Shown: positions 1 through 10,305 of the stretch, in pieces
How the letters are laid out: the number at the start of each line of letters is the position of its first letter
How positions within the stretch are numbered: the first letter of the stretch is position 1
From: Pseudomonadota bacterium
GTDB lineage: Bacteria > Pseudomonadota > Gammaproteobacteria > Acidiferrobacterales > Acidiferrobacteraceae
Direction: 5' to 3'
Assembly (NCBI GenBank): GCA_021794595.1
Contig: JAJYQN010000065.1
Location: 1-64,000 of the forward strand
DNA: 64,000 nt
The notes under the pieces: generated by a model
What the model saw: only the letters and a program-made list of their open reading frames with translations
Database searches by the model: none
Told to the model about the DNA's origin: nothing
Made by a program: the position numbers and the translations under genes

Positions 1-2
1 AG

Positions 3-500
3 TTCCTCGCCGAGAGCGGGTTAAAAGACGCCTTCGGCCACGCCCAGCTCGGAGGTGTGGCCCCGGTGATCGCCCAGCGCATCAAAGACAAGCTCGGCTA
101 TAAGTATCATTGGGCCGTTGCTGACTACCTCCAGCGCGCCGCTCGCCACATCGCCTCGAAGACCGACGTGGAGCAGGCCTACGCCCTGGGGAAGAGGGCC
201 GTCGAGCTGGCCTTGAAGGGGCACAACGCGGTTATGCCCACGATCGTTCGGAAGGCGAACCGGCCTTATAAGTGGGACTTGGGTGTCGCGAATCTGGCCG
301 ATGTGGCGAACGTCGAGAAGAAGATGCCGGAGGACTATATTACCGAGGATGGGTTCGGGATCACCAAGAAGTGCCGGACCTACCTTGAGCCACTCATTCA
401 GGGGGAAGACTATCCTCCCTATAAGAATGGCTTGCCCAGTTACGTCAAGTTGAAGAACGCCGCGGTCAAGAAAAAACTCGGCGATGACTTTAAGGTGTAG
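3..500 (+). CDS. pfp: Pyrophosphate-dependent 6-phosphofructokinase, C-terminal part (5' end outside window)
   Basis: Frame open from window edge; '...GGVAPVIAQRIKDKLGYKYHWAVADYLQRAARHIAS...' resembles the C-terminal half of PPi-PFK; next to a membrane PPase gene. Confidence 0.8.
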   Translation, partial: FLAESGLKDAFGHAQLGGVAPVIAQRIKDKLGYKYHWAVADYLQRAARHIASKTDVEQAYALGKRAVELALKGHNAVMPTIVRKANRPYKWDLGVANLADVANVEKKMPEDYITEDGFGITKKCRTYLEPLIQGEDYPPYKNGLPSYVKLKNAAVKKKLGDDFKV

Positions 501-502
501 CG

Positions 503-715
503 ATGACTACCGACAAGGCCCGCGAGCTTTTGCAGGTGCAAGCGGGCTTCGCCGGTTTCTATAACGGCAATTCCGCTAAGCTCGTTCTTTCGGAGGTCTC
601 CCGCGAGCACGGGCAGGCGGCTGTCGATGCCTTGATACGCGAGGTCGAGTTGGATCGGATTTTTGGATTTGAGCCGGGCACCCGGTTCGAGGGGGGCTTG
701 GCACTCAAGAAGTAA
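503..715 (+). CDS. Small hypothetical protein (70 aa)
   Basis: Short ORF directly downstream of the PFK stop, same strand; no family recognised. Confidence 0.5.
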   Translation: MTTDKARELLQVQAGFAGFYNGNSAKLVLSEVSREHGQAAVDALIREVELDRIFGFEPGTRFEGGLALKK

Positions 716-781
716 CAACTTATAGGCGCGAAGCTAAAGACTATCGCGCGATCCGTTACCATCATCCTAGGGAGCTTGAGT

Positions 782-2809
782 ATGTCAGTCGATCTTTTGG
801 TGGTGTTTGCTTGTGCCGCCTTAGCACTTTTGTATGGCGGTATTTCGATTATGTGGGTCCTAAAGCAGCCCACAGGAACGGCGCGTATGGTCGAGATCGC
901 CCAAGCGGTACAGGAGGGCGCCCAAGCCTACTTGAACCGGCAGTATCGGACGATCGGTCTTGTCGGCGTCATCTTGTTTCTCCTCATCTTCTTTTTCCTC
1001 CACCATTTGACGGCTATCGGCTTTGCGATCGGGGCGCTTTTGTCGGGACTCGCCGGCTATATCGGTATGAACGTCTCGGTCCGCGCGAACGTGCGCACGG
1101 CAGCGGCCGCCTCTCACGGGATTAACGCCGCCTTGCGCGTCGCATTCCGCGGTGGTGCTATCACGGGGCTGCTCGTGGTGGGGCTCGGCCTTTTGGGCGT
1201 GACCGGCTATTTTTCGGTGTTGTTGGCGTTGACGCCCGCCGGGCACCATATCGATATTTCGCCCCTCGTAGGACTTGCCTTCGGTGGGTCCTTGATCTCG
1301 ATCTTTGCGCGCCTGGGCGGTGGTATCTTCACCAAAGGCGCTGATGTGGGTGCCGATCTCGTCGGTAAGGTCGAGGCTGGCATCCCTGAGGATGACCCGC
1401 GCAACCCCGCCGTGATCGCCGACAACGTTGGCGACAACGTGGGTGACTGTGCCGGGATGGCGGCCGACCTTTTTGAGACCTACGCGGTCACGGTCGTTGC
1501 CACCATGCTTTTGGGGCACCTCGACCTACAGGGCTTTCATAACGCCCTCATATACCCGCTGGCCCTGGGCGGCGCCTCGATCATTGCCTCGATCATCGGG
1601 ACCTGGTTTGTACGGGCCCGGACCGGGGGCAAGATCATGAATGCCCTCTACCGGGGCCTCATCGTGACCGGCGTCATCGCGGCTGCCATGTTTTACCCCA
1701 TCACCCACTGGCTGATGCAAAATAACGGCGCTTATTCGGTCATGAATCTCTACTACGCCGCCCTGACGGGTCTCCTCGTGACCGGCCTTTTGGTCGTGAT
1801 CACCGAGTACTACACGGCGACCGAATACGGGCCGGTGCGCTATATCGCGCAGGCCTCCACCACCGGTCATGGCACCAATGTGATCGCGGGCCTTGCGGTC
1901 TCCATGAAGGCCACGGCCGCCCCGGTGCTGGTCATTTGTGCCGGTATAGGTCTTGCCTACCACTTGGGCGGCCTTTATGGGATCGCCATTGCCGCGACCG
2001 CGATGCTGTCCTTGGCCGGCATGATCATAGCGCTCGATGCCTACGGCCCCATTACCGACAACGCTGGTGGCATTGCCGAGATGGCCAACTTGCCGCCTGA
2101 AGTGCGGGCCGTGACCGATCCCTTGGATGCCGTGGGAAACACCACCAAGGCCGTGACCAAGGGTTACGCCATAGGCTCGGCCGGTCTTGCCGCCTTGGTC
2201 TTGTTCTCGGACTTCACCCATGAGCTCACTGCTCGGACCGGCAAGGTCATTAGCTTTGACTTGTCGAACCACATGGTGATCATAGGTCTGTTCCTGGGCG
2301 GTCTCCTCCCCTACCTCTTCGGGGCTTTGGCCATGGAGGCCGTTGGCCGGGCCGCAGGCTCGGTGGTGGTCGAGGTCAGGCGGCAGTTTAAGGAAATCCC
2401 AGGCATCATGGCGGGCACGAGCCGGCCGGACTATTCCCGCGCCGTCGATATGCTGACCAAGGCCGCGATCAGGGAAATGATCCTCCCGTCCCTGTTGCCG
2501 GTCTTGGTGCCGCTCATCGTCGGGATTGCCTTGGGCGCTCAGGCCTTGGGCGGCGTCCTCATGGGGACGATCGTCACCGGTCTCTTCGTGGCCATTTCTA
2601 TGACCACGGGCGGAGGCGCTTGGGATAACGCCAAGAAATATATTGAGGACAATCACTTTGGCGGCAAGGGTTCGGAGGCTCACAAGGCGGCCGTGACCGG
2701 CGACACCGTAGGTGACCCGTATAAAGATACGGCGGGTCCGGCCATCAATCCGATGATCAAGATCATCAATATTGTGGCGCTTTTGATTGTTCCCCTGCTC
2801 CACTTCTAG
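782..2809 (+). CDS. hppA: Membrane-bound H+-translocating inorganic pyrophosphatase
   Basis: Multi-TM protein with '[54 protein letters not shown]' and '[22 protein letters not shown]'; '[10 protein letters not shown]' suggests the K+-independent class. Confidence 0.95.
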   Translation: MSVDLLVVFACAALALLYGGISIMWVLKQPTGTARMVEIAQAVQEGAQAYLNRQYRTIGLVGVILFLLIFFFLHHLTAIGFAIGALLSGLAGYIGMNVSVRANVRTAAAASHGINAALRVAFRGGAITGLLVVGLGLLGVTGYFSVLLALTPAGHHIDISPLVGLAFGGSLISIFARLGGGIFTKGADVGADLVGKVEAGIPEDDPRNPAVIADNVGDNVGDCAGMAADLFETYAVTVVATMLLGHLDLQGFHNALIYPLALGGASIIASIIGTWFVRARTGGKIMNALYRGLIVTGVIAAAMFYPITHWLMQNNGAYSVMNLYYAALTGLLVTGLLVVITEYYTATEYGPVRYIAQASTTGHGTNVIAGLAVSMKATAAPVLVICAGIGLAYHLGGLYGIAIAATAMLSLAGMIIALDAYGPITDNAGGIAEMANLPPEVRAVTDPLDAVGNTTKAVTKGYAIGSAGLAALVLFSDFTHELTARTGKVISFDLSNHMVIIGLFLGGLLPYLFGALAMEAVGRAAGSVVVEVRRQFKEIPGIMAGTSRPDYSRAVDMLTKAAIREMILPSLLPVLVPLIVGIALGAQALGGVLMGTIVTGLFVAISMTTGGGAWDNAKKYIEDNHFGGKGSEAHKAAVTGDTVGDPYKDTAGPAINPMIKIINIVALLIVPLLHF

Positions 2810-2820
2810 TGTTCTGTTGG

Positions 2821-2852
2821 CCGGGGGCGGGTAACGCGCCCCCGGTTTTTTC
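2821..2852 (+). terminator. Rho-independent terminator after hppA
   Basis: ccgggggcg-ggtaacg-cgcccccgg followed by tttttt. Confidence 0.85.
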
Positions 2853-3026
2853 CCGCTTCGCCGTCTCTTTGTTCCGCGCAGGATCCCTCGTGTGGCACCT
2901 TGGCCAAACGTGCAACCCTACTGAACTGAGGCGCCCCCCACTCCTCGCCCCGGTTTCGGGGAACATAGCCAGACAATTTTGCAACTTAAGGGTGCTCTTA
3001 TGGCCCCTAGTTGCTAAACTGCGCGC

Positions 3027-3551
3027 ATGAAAATTTGCATCGTCTCCGATAGCCACGACAACCGTGACCTCCTGAATGCTGCCGTGTTCGAGGCCAAGGG
3101 TCTTGGCGCCGAAGCGGTCGTGCATTGCGGCGATATCGTAGCCCCTAGCACCTTGCGCACCCTGCGACGCCATGGGCTCCCAGTGCACGCCATCCACGGC
3201 AATAACGCCGGGGACATGTTCCATCTGGCGCGCCTAGGACAAGAGCCCGCGACTTTCGTGCGCTATTACGGTCAAGACGCCGACATCGAGCTGGGGGGCA
3301 AGCGCTTTTTTGTCGTGCACTACCCGCACTATGCCCATGCTTTGGCCTGCACCGGGGACTGGGATATCGTGTGTTGTGGTCATGACCACGTGGCGGAAAT
3401 CAAGTGGGTGCCGAATATGAGGGGATCGAAGACCATGGTCGTCAATCCCGGAACGGTAGGCGGAGTAGGGGCGGCGGCGACCTACGTATTCGCGGACTTG
3501 GACGTCATGTCCTTCGCTATACGCGAGGTGCCGCTCCCAAAGGCGGGTTAA
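3027..3551 (+). CDS. YfcE/MJ0936-type metallophosphoesterase
   Basis: 'MKICIVSDSHDNRD', 'VVHCGDIV', 'VHAIHGNNAGD', 'CCGHDHVAE', 'VVNPGTVG' metallophosphoesterase motifs. Confidence 0.8.
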   Translation: MKICIVSDSHDNRDLLNAAVFEAKGLGAEAVVHCGDIVAPSTLRTLRRHGLPVHAIHGNNAGDMFHLARLGQEPATFVRYYGQDADIELGGKRFFVVHYPHYAHALACTGDWDIVCCGHDHVAEIKWVPNMRGSKTMVVNPGTVGGVGAAATYVFADLDVMSFAIREVPLPKAG

Positions 3552-4000
3552 CGAGGTTTGCCGCCGATCGCAACCTTCTGACCGTGGGCGAGCGAGCCCA
3601 GGTAACTGACGAGGTCCACCATGGTCTGGCTGCCGTAAGCCGGCGCATGACCCAAAAGCCCGTTGCGTACGCAGGCCTGAATCTGGGTTTCGAGCGTTAT
3701 GACTTTGTGCATATGCGGGTTATAGCGGGGGAAGATCGCGACCGCGTTCACGAGGCTCGGGATTTTCTTGCCGTTCGGCAAGTGGCCCATGGCGCGGCCC
3801 CCATCGACGTGGCAGGTAGCGCACGTGGTGCGGGTGCCGTGAAAGCTCTGCTCATGGCCCCCAAAGGTATCGGTCGTGAATATGTGCGCGCCGGCCTGCA
3901 CGGCGTGCTCGAGCGCTTGCGAGGCTGGTGACGCGAATGCGCTGCCGGTAGCGACCAAGGCGGCTAAACCGACCGCGACTTTCATTATAGTTTTCTTCAT
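3548..4000 (-). CDS. Periplasmic monohaem c-type cytochrome
   Basis: Signal peptide 'MKKTIMKVAVGLAALVATGSAFA' and one CXXCH site (CATCH). Confidence 0.8.
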   Translation of the reverse strand: MKKTIMKVAVGLAALVATGSAFASPASQALEHAVQAGAHIFTTDTFGGHEQSFHGTRTTCATCHVDGGRAMGHLPNGKKIPSLVNAVAIFPRYNPHMHKVITLETQIQACVRNGLLGHAPAYGSQTMVDLVSYLGSLAHGQKVAIGGKPR

Positions 4001-4127
4001 TGACGAGGCTCCATCCATCGGTTTTTCAACGTCCTAGCCTAGCGAAGCCGGACGAATGGCGCAACTGCCCGGACGTCCCGCGTCCGAAAGCCTCCCAGGA
4101 AGCCGCTTCCGTCTGCCGTTCGCCTCC

Positions 4128-4154
4128 AATTTGTGCTACGCTGCCGCACAAATT
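4128..4154. promoter_or_regulatory. Perfect inverted repeat (9-9-9) just upstream of arnT
   Basis: AATTTGTGC-tacgctgcc-GCACAAATT; ends 15 nt before the ATG at 4170. Confidence 0.55.
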
Positions 4155-4169
4155 CAGACTCATTCTTAC

Positions 4170-5846
4170 ATGTCTCCTAGCGAAAATACGCAGCACGAAA
4201 ACCGATTTTGGTCGCGCGATATCCTGCTCGTTACGCTGCTGGCCGCGCTGCTCTTTGGCATTATGCTCGGCACGCGCGAGTTGGGTGCCCCCGACGAGGC
4301 CCGCTATTCGGAAATTCCCCGCGAGATGGTGGTTACTGGTCACTATATCTCTCCGCGCCTCGATGGGGTTCTCTACTTCGAAAAGCCGCCGCTCTTTTAT
4401 TGGCTCCAGACGCTCTCGATCCGCCTTTTTGGTCTCGGCCAGTGGTCGCTTCGATTTTGGACCGCGGCGTTTGCGGTCCTTGGCTGCGTCGCGGTTTATG
4501 TCATGGGTCGAAGGCTCTACAGTCGCAGGACCGGTTGGTTATCGGCGATGGTGCTCGGCACCTCGTTTCTTTATTTCGGCATGGGGCATGTCATTACGCT
4601 CGACATGGCCGTATCGGTGCTCTCTAGTCTTAGTCTTTTCGCCTTCATTCTGGCGAATCGCGAACCTATGGGCTCGCGTCGGCGATGGGGGATGTACGCG
4701 GCCTTTGCCTTCGCCGCGCTCGCGACCCTGACCAAGGGTCTCATCGGTATCGTGTTTCCGATGATGGCGATCGGTCTCTGGATCATCGCCCTGTGGGATT
4801 GGGCCCTCTTAAAGCGCATGTATTTGCCGACCGCCTTCGCGCTGTTCTTTTTGATCGCCGCGCCATGGCATATCTTGGTCCAGCTTAAGCACCCGACTTT
4901 CCTGCACTACTACTTCATTCGCCAGCACTTCGAGCGTTATCTCACGGACGTGGCACACCGCTACCAGCCGTTCTGGTATTTTGTGCCCATTCTGCTTCTC
5001 GGCATCCTGCCCTGGAGTGCGTTTTTTGCCCAGGCGGCCCGCTTTAATCTGCGTTTTCCGTGGCGCGAACGTGCCCGTCACGCCGACACCCTACTCTTGG
5101 CGATCTGGGTCGCCTCCATATTCGCCTTCTTTTCGGCGTCGGACTCCAAGCTCGTTCCTTATATTCTCCCGGTCTTCCCGCCGCTCGCCATTCTGATTGG
5201 GCGCTATTTGGACGATCGTTGGGAAAAGCCGCTTGAGCCCATCAACCGCTGGGTCTTTTTCGCCATAGCGCCAGTAGGGCTTATCATGGCGGCGGCCGTT
5301 GCCTTTATCGTGCCGGCCACCCGCCCGAGCCTCGAACCCCATACTTTGAAGATCGCCATGGCGCTCTTGGGCGCGGCCTTGGCTATTTGTGCCCTGGCCA
5401 CCACCGCAGCCGGCGTTAAGCGTGGCTTTGCGGCCGGCGTGGTCGTTTTGGCGCTCGGTTTTTCGGTCTTTCTGCTCGGCATCAACGCCTCGGCGCCGTA
5501 TCTCGATATTCGGACTATGAAGGCCCTGGCCTTGACGCTCCGGCCCAAACTGACCCGCAACGCGGTCGTGGCCTGTTATGGCGGCTATTATCAGGACCTT
5601 CCCTTCTACCTCCGCAGGCGCGTGGAGGTCGTCAATTACACGGGTGAACTCGGATATGGCACGACGCTCGAAAAGACGCCGTGGTTTATGAAGGGTCCGC
5701 GATTCTGGCGCCAATGGAAGGGCCGCAAGACGGTCTACATGGCCACCAGCCGTAACAGCTACCAGCAACTCAAAAAGCGCGGTATCCGCATGTATATGGT
5801 CGCGGAAAACCGCTTCAACGTGATCGTATGCAACAAGGCACCGTGA
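4170..5846 (+). CDS. arnT: GT39-type glycosyltransferase, L-Ara4N transferase (ArnT-like)
   Basis: 'GTRELGAPDEARYSEIPREMV...FEKPPLFYWLQT' GT-C/PMT motif; multi-TM; heads arn cluster. Confidence 0.85.
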   Translation: MSPSENTQHENRFWSRDILLVTLLAALLFGIMLGTRELGAPDEARYSEIPREMVVTGHYISPRLDGVLYFEKPPLFYWLQTLSIRLFGLGQWSLRFWTAAFAVLGCVAVYVMGRRLYSRRTGWLSAMVLGTSFLYFGMGHVITLDMAVSVLSSLSLFAFILANREPMGSRRRWGMYAAFAFAALATLTKGLIGIVFPMMAIGLWIIALWDWALLKRMYLPTAFALFFLIAAPWHILVQLKHPTFLHYYFIRQHFERYLTDVAHRYQPFWYFVPILLLGILPWSAFFAQAARFNLRFPWRERARHADTLLLAIWVASIFAFFSASDSKLVPYILPVFPPLAILIGRYLDDRWEKPLEPINRWVFFAIAPVGLIMAAAVAFIVPATRPSLEPHTLKIAMALLGAALAICALATTAAGVKRGFAAGVVVLALGFSVFLLGINASAPYLDIRTMKALALTLRPKLTRNAVVACYGGYYQDLPFYLRRRVEVVNYTGELGYGTTLEKTPWFMKGPRFWRQWKGRKTVYMATSRNSYQQLKKRGIRMYMVAENRFNVIVCNKAP

Positions 5847-6214
5847 CCGTGCGCTACCTCCCCATTATCCTGTTTAGCGTCATGCTTAACGCGGCAGCCC
5901 AGCTCGTGTTGAAAGAAGGGATGCGGCGCATCGGGTATTTCGCCTTCGACTGGGCCAACGTCGTCCCGATCGGCCTGCGGATCGTATTCAACCCCTTTGT
6001 CTTCGGCGGCCTCGTCATCTATGTCGTGAGCTTTGTGACGTGGTTGCTTGTGCTCTCCCGCGTCCAGGTGAGCTTTGCGTACCCCATGCTGAGTCTCGGC
6101 TATATCATGAACGCCGTGGCCGGCTACTACCTGTTCCAGGAGACGCTTTCGCCGGTGCGTATAGCCGGGATCTTCGTCATCGTTCTTGGCACCTATCTGA
6201 TAACGAGGAGCTGA
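5828..6214 (+). CDS. SMR/EamA-type membrane protein, ArnE/ArnF-like undecaprenyl-P-Ara4N flippase subunit
   Basis: 128 aa, four predicted TMs, 'MLNAAAQLVLKEGMRRIG...PVRIAGIFVIVLGTYLI'; in arn cluster. Confidence 0.75.
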   Translation: MQQGTVTVRYLPIILFSVMLNAAAQLVLKEGMRRIGYFAFDWANVVPIGLRIVFNPFVFGGLVIYVVSFVTWLLVLSRVQVSFAYPMLSLGYIMNAVAGYYLFQETLSPVRIAGIFVIVLGTYLITRS

Positions 6215-6215
6215 C

Positions 6216-7382
6216 ATGAGCTATTCGCAGGACGAGTTTATGCCGTTTTCTCGCCCGACTCTGAGTGAGGAGGCGATAGCGGAGGTCGTTTCCTGCCTGC
6301 GCTCCGGCTGGATCACGACCGGTCCCCGAGTCAAACGCTTCGAGGATGACCTCAAGGCCTATACCGGTGCACCGTTTGCCCTGGCCTTGTCCTCGGCCAC
6401 GGCTGGCCTCCATTTGGCGCTCGCCGCTTTGCGCCTCAATCCAGGCGATGAGGTGATTACCTCGCCCATGACCTTTGCGGCGACCCTGAATACCATCGTC
6501 ATCGCTGGCGGCCGCCCGGTCCTCGTCGACGTCGAGGCCGACAGTTACAATATCGATATAAACCGCATCGAGTCGGCCATTACCCCGCGCACGCGGGCCA
6601 TTGTGCCGGTGCATTTCGCGGGTGTGCCGGTGGACCTTGATCCGCTGTATGCGCTCGCCGCAAAGCACGGCCTGCGCGTCATTGAGGATGCGGCGCATGC
6701 CATAGGAACCGAGTACAAGGGTCGCCGCATCGGCTCGTTCGGCGATACCCAGGTCTTCAGCTTCCACCCCAACAAGAACATCACCACCGGAGAGGGAGGC
6801 GCTGTCATCACTCGCGACGAAAAGCTGGCGGCGGATATCGCCTTGACGCGGTTTCATGGGATGGACAGAGAGGCCTGGAATCGCTTCGGAAAGACCGGGG
6901 CGGCGCACTATGAGATCATAGCCCCCGGATTTAAGTACAATATGATGGACATCCAGGCGGCGTTGGGTATTCACCAGTTGCCGGAGCTGGCCGGATTTAT
7001 GAAGCGCCGGACCGAACTTGCGCAACGCTATCTGACGGCGCTCGCGGATTGGCCGGAGTGGCAACTGCCGAAGGCGCCGGCGTACGCCCATCTACCGGCA
7101 TGGCACCTCTTTGCCCCGTTGCTCAATCCCTCGGCCGCCAAGAGGGATCGAGAACGTTTCATGGCCGAGATGAAGGCGCGCAACATCGGCACCGCCGTAC
7201 ACTACCGCGCGGCCCATCTTTACCCTTACTACCGCGACCGCTACGGCTATCAGCCGGGGGACTTTCCCCACGCCGAGACCATTTCCGAGCGCATCGTGAG
7301 CTTGCCCTTGTTTCCGACCCTGTCGGATGCCGATCAGGATCGCGTGATCGGCGCCATGAGCGACATCTTTGCAGGGAGCTGA
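6216..7382 (+). CDS. arnB: UDP-4-amino-4-deoxy-L-arabinose aminotransferase
   Basis: DegT/DnrJ/EryC1 family, 'FSFHPNKNITTGEGGAVITRD', operon context. Confidence 0.92.
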   Translation: MSYSQDEFMPFSRPTLSEEAIAEVVSCLRSGWITTGPRVKRFEDDLKAYTGAPFALALSSATAGLHLALAALRLNPGDEVITSPMTFAATLNTIVIAGGRPVLVDVEADSYNIDINRIESAITPRTRAIVPVHFAGVPVDLDPLYALAAKHGLRVIEDAAHAIGTEYKGRRIGSFGDTQVFSFHPNKNITTGEGGAVITRDEKLAADIALTRFHGMDREAWNRFGKTGAAHYEIIAPGFKYNMMDIQAALGIHQLPELAGFMKRRTELAQRYLTALADWPEWQLPKAPAYAHLPAWHLFAPLLNPSAAKRDRERFMAEMKARNIGTAVHYRAAHLYPYYRDRYGYQPGDFPHAETISERIVSLPLFPTLSDADQDRVIGAMSDIFAGS

Positions 7383-8327
7383 GTGATGCGGCCATACTTG
7401 AGCGCGGTAATTCCGGTCTATAACGAAGAAGACAACCTCCGTCCGCTTTTCGACCGGTTGGTGGCGGTTTTGGACGCCATCGGGAAGCCCTTCGAGATCG
7501 TTTTTACCAATGACGGCAGTGCTGATCGTTCGGGCGCCATTCTGCGTGAGCTTTACGAGCGGCGACCGAACGAGGTTCGTGTGATCGAATTCAACGGCAA
7601 CTTCGGTCAGCACATGGCGATCATGGCCGCCTTCGAGTACGTCCGTGGCGAGGTCGTGGTGACCCTGGATGCCGACCTCCAAAACCCCCCCGAGGATATC
7701 CCGAAACTCCTCGAGAAGATCGAGCAAGGGTTCGATGTGGTCGGGGGGTATAGGCGCGATCGGCAGGATACGTGGTTTCGTCGTAATGCGTCGCGCTTTA
7801 TCAATCTCATCCGGGCTCGGATCACGCGCATCGAGATGCGCGACCAGGGATGCATGCTCCGGGCTTATCGTCGGCACATCGTCGACAATATTGCCACAAG
7901 CGGCGAGGTGTCGACCTTCATCCCGGCGCTCGCTTATAGCTTCGCCGCCAACCCCACCGAGATTGAGGTTCAGCATGCCCCCCGGGCGGCGGGCCATTCC
8001 AAGTACCACCTCTACAACCTGATCCGGCTTAATTTCGACCTGATGACCGGGTTTTCCCTGGTCCCACTACAGGTCTTTACCATGCTCGGCTTCGCGGTTT
8101 CGCTTTTGAGCGCGCTTCTTGTAATCTACCTGCTCTTACAGCGGATTTTCGTAGGACCCGAGGTTCAGGGCGTCTTTACCCTGTTTGGCATCATGTATTT
8201 CTTGGTCGGGCTCGGTATTTTCGGGCTCGGTATTATTGGCGAATATATCGGCCGCATTTATCTTGAGGTGCGAAAGCGCCCGCGTTTCGTGATTCGCGAG
8301 GTTCTGCAGAGACTCGATGGCCAGTAA
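7383..8327 (+). CDS. arnC: Undecaprenyl-phosphate Ara4FN glycosyltransferase
   Basis: GT2 'SAVIPVYNEEDNLRPLFDRL', 'VTLDADLQNPPEDIPKLL', C-terminal TMs; operon context. Confidence 0.92.
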   Translation: MMRPYLSAVIPVYNEEDNLRPLFDRLVAVLDAIGKPFEIVFTNDGSADRSGAILRELYERRPNEVRVIEFNGNFGQHMAIMAAFEYVRGEVVVTLDADLQNPPEDIPKLLEKIEQGFDVVGGYRRDRQDTWFRRNASRFINLIRARITRIEMRDQGCMLRAYRRHIVDNIATSGEVSTFIPALAYSFAANPTEIEVQHAPRAAGHSKYHLYNLIRLNFDLMTGFSLVPLQVFTMLGFAVSLLSALLVIYLLLQRIFVGPEVQGVFTLFGIMYFLVGLGIFGLGIIGEYIGRIYLEVRKRPRFVIREVLQRLDGQ

Positions 8328-9267
8328 ACCGCGCATCATCGTCTTTGGGTATCACGAGGTTGGATACCGTTGCCTTGAGTGGCTGATTTCGCAGGGTGAA
8401 AACCTTATCGCGGTCTTTACCCACGAAGATAGTCCGCATGAAGAGATCTGGTTTCGCTCGGTAGCGGGCTTGGCGCGGGCCCATGGGATTCCGGTTTTCA
8501 CGCCCACGTCTTTGAGGGAGGAGCGAATCGAGGCGCAGGTTCGCGCATGGGATCCGGATGTGGTGTATTCGTTTTACTATCGCAATATGATTCCGAAAGG
8601 GATCTTGGCGATCCCACGGTGCGGGGCCTTCAATATGCACGGCTCGCTCTTGCCACGGTATCGCGGCCGGGTCCCCATCAACTGGGCCATCATCCACGGC
8701 GAGACGGAAACGGGCGCCACCTTGCATCATATGGTGACCCGCGCCGATGCCGGCGATATCGTCGATCAGCAGCCGGTTCCCATAGGGCCGTCCGATACCG
8801 CCCACGAGGTCTTTCTTAAGGTGACCGAGGCGGCTGTGAAGGTCTTGGCGCGCAATCATGCGGCGATTCTTGCCGGGACCGCGCCCCGTCGCGTCCAAGA
8901 CGAGACTTTGGCTGCGACATTCGGCGCGAGGCGTCCTGAAGACGGGCGTATCGACTGGAATAAGCCCGCATCGGAGGTCTTTAACCTCGTGCGTGCCCTG
9001 ACCCATCCCTATCCGGGCGCCTTTAGCGAGATTCGGGGACGGAGGTTCTATGTCTGGTGGGGAAAGCCGGTAGACATCGCAGGCGCTCCTTTGCGTCCCG
9101 GCCAAGTGATTGCCGTAGACCCGCTTGTCGTGGCAACACAGACCGGCGGGTTTTGTATCGAGAAGTTTGAGTGGGCCGCCAAGGACGCTCGGGAACACCA
9201 CGACTTTGTTACAGGGGAACTTGTCGGTCAAAGCGCCGCAGGCCTCGTCCACTCTGGAGAAACGTAA
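8317..9267 (+). CDS. ArnA-type formyltransferase (stand-alone N-terminal domain of ArnA)
   Basis: '[47 protein letters not shown]' formyltransferase core; no decarboxylase domain in the ORF. Confidence 0.9.
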   Translation: MASKPRIIVFGYHEVGYRCLEWLISQGENLIAVFTHEDSPHEEIWFRSVAGLARAHGIPVFTPTSLREERIEAQVRAWDPDVVYSFYYRNMIPKGILAIPRCGAFNMHGSLLPRYRGRVPINWAIIHGETETGATLHHMVTRADAGDIVDQQPVPIGPSDTAHEVFLKVTEAAVKVLARNHAAILAGTAPRRVQDETLAATFGARRPEDGRIDWNKPASEVFNLVRALTHPYPGAFSEIRGRRFYVWWGKPVDIAGAPLRPGQVIAVDPLVVATQTGGFCIEKFEWAAKDAREHHDFVTGELVGQSAAGLVHSGET

Positions 9268-10301
9268 TGGCCCTGAAAGTCCTGATCCTAGGCGTCAACG
9301 GATTCATAGGTAATAGCCTCACCCAGACCATCCTCGAGAAAAAGGACTGGGAGGTTTACGGCATGGACATGAATAACGACAAGCTCGACGCCTGCCTCAG
9401 CAATAAGCGCTTTCATTTCGTAGAAGGCGATATCACCGTCAATCGCGAGTGGATCGAGTACCACATCAAGAAGTGCGATGTCGTGCTGCCGCTTGTCGCT
9501 ATCGCCACTCCCGCCACCTATGTGACGGACCCGCTGCGCGTCTTCGAACTCGACTTCGAGGCGAACCTCGACATCGTCCGGAAATGCGTCCGTTACAAGC
9601 GTCGCGTGCTTTTCCCGTCGACCTCGGAGGTCTACGGGATGAGCGCCGATACCCCTTTTAATGAAGAGACGAGCCATCTGGTTCTTGGCCCGATTCACAA
9701 ACAGCGCTGGATTTACTCCTGCTCGAAGCAGCTTCTCGATCGCGTCATCTATGCTTATGGCAAGGAAGGCCTGCGGTTTACCCTCTTCCGTCCCTTTAAC
9801 TGGATCGGGCCTAAGCTCGACAATATCTGGGAGCCCAAAGAAGGCAGCTCGCGCGTCCTGACCCAGTTTTTGGGGAACATTCTTCGCGGTAAGGACATCC
9901 AGCTCGTCGACGGGGGTAGCCAGAGGCGTAGTTTCACCTACATCGACGATGGCGTGGACGCGCTTCTACGGATTATCGAGAATCAAGACGGGTGTGCGGA
10001 CGGTCGGATCTTCAATATCGGTAACCCCCAGAACGATTGCTCGATAAAGGAGCTGGCCGACTCGCTCGTCACCCTGGTGCGCTCCTATCCGCGCTATGCC
10101 GAGCTCGCCGACAAGGTGAAGATCATCGCCGTGAACTCCAAAGAGTATTACGGTGAGGGTTACCAGGACATCCTGACGCGCGTTCCGTCCATAGAAAACG
10201 CCCGCCAGTTCTTGGGTTGGCAGCCTAAGACCGATCTCACGACGGCGTTGCGCAAGACCTTGGATTACCATCTCGGTCGCCCGTCCCAGGAGCTTCAGTA
10301 A
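9267..10301 (+). CDS. ArnA-type UDP-glucuronate decarboxylase (stand-alone C-terminal domain of ArnA)
   Basis: '[15 protein letters not shown]', 'STSEVYGM...[19 protein letters not shown]' extended SDR motifs. Confidence 0.9.
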   Translation: MALKVLILGVNGFIGNSLTQTILEKKDWEVYGMDMNNDKLDACLSNKRFHFVEGDITVNREWIEYHIKKCDVVLPLVAIATPATYVTDPLRVFELDFEANLDIVRKCVRYKRRVLFPSTSEVYGMSADTPFNEETSHLVLGPIHKQRWIYSCSKQLLDRVIYAYGKEGLRFTLFRPFNWIGPKLDNIWEPKEGSSRVLTQFLGNILRGKDIQLVDGGSQRRSFTYIDDGVDALLRIIENQDGCADGRIFNIGNPQNDCSIKELADSLVTLVRSYPRYAELADKVKIIAVNSKEYYGEGYQDILTRVPSIENARQFLGWQPKTDLTTALRKTLDYHLGRPSQELQ

Positions 10302-10305
10302 CGGG

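Noticed and set aside
1526-2803. 425-aa minus-strand ORF (and similar long antisense ORFs at 860-1519, 5091-5768, 6177-7091, 7092-8009, 8233-9252)
   Set aside because: Antisense to strongly supported genes, low-complexity H/R/G-rich translations, expected in GC-rich DNA.
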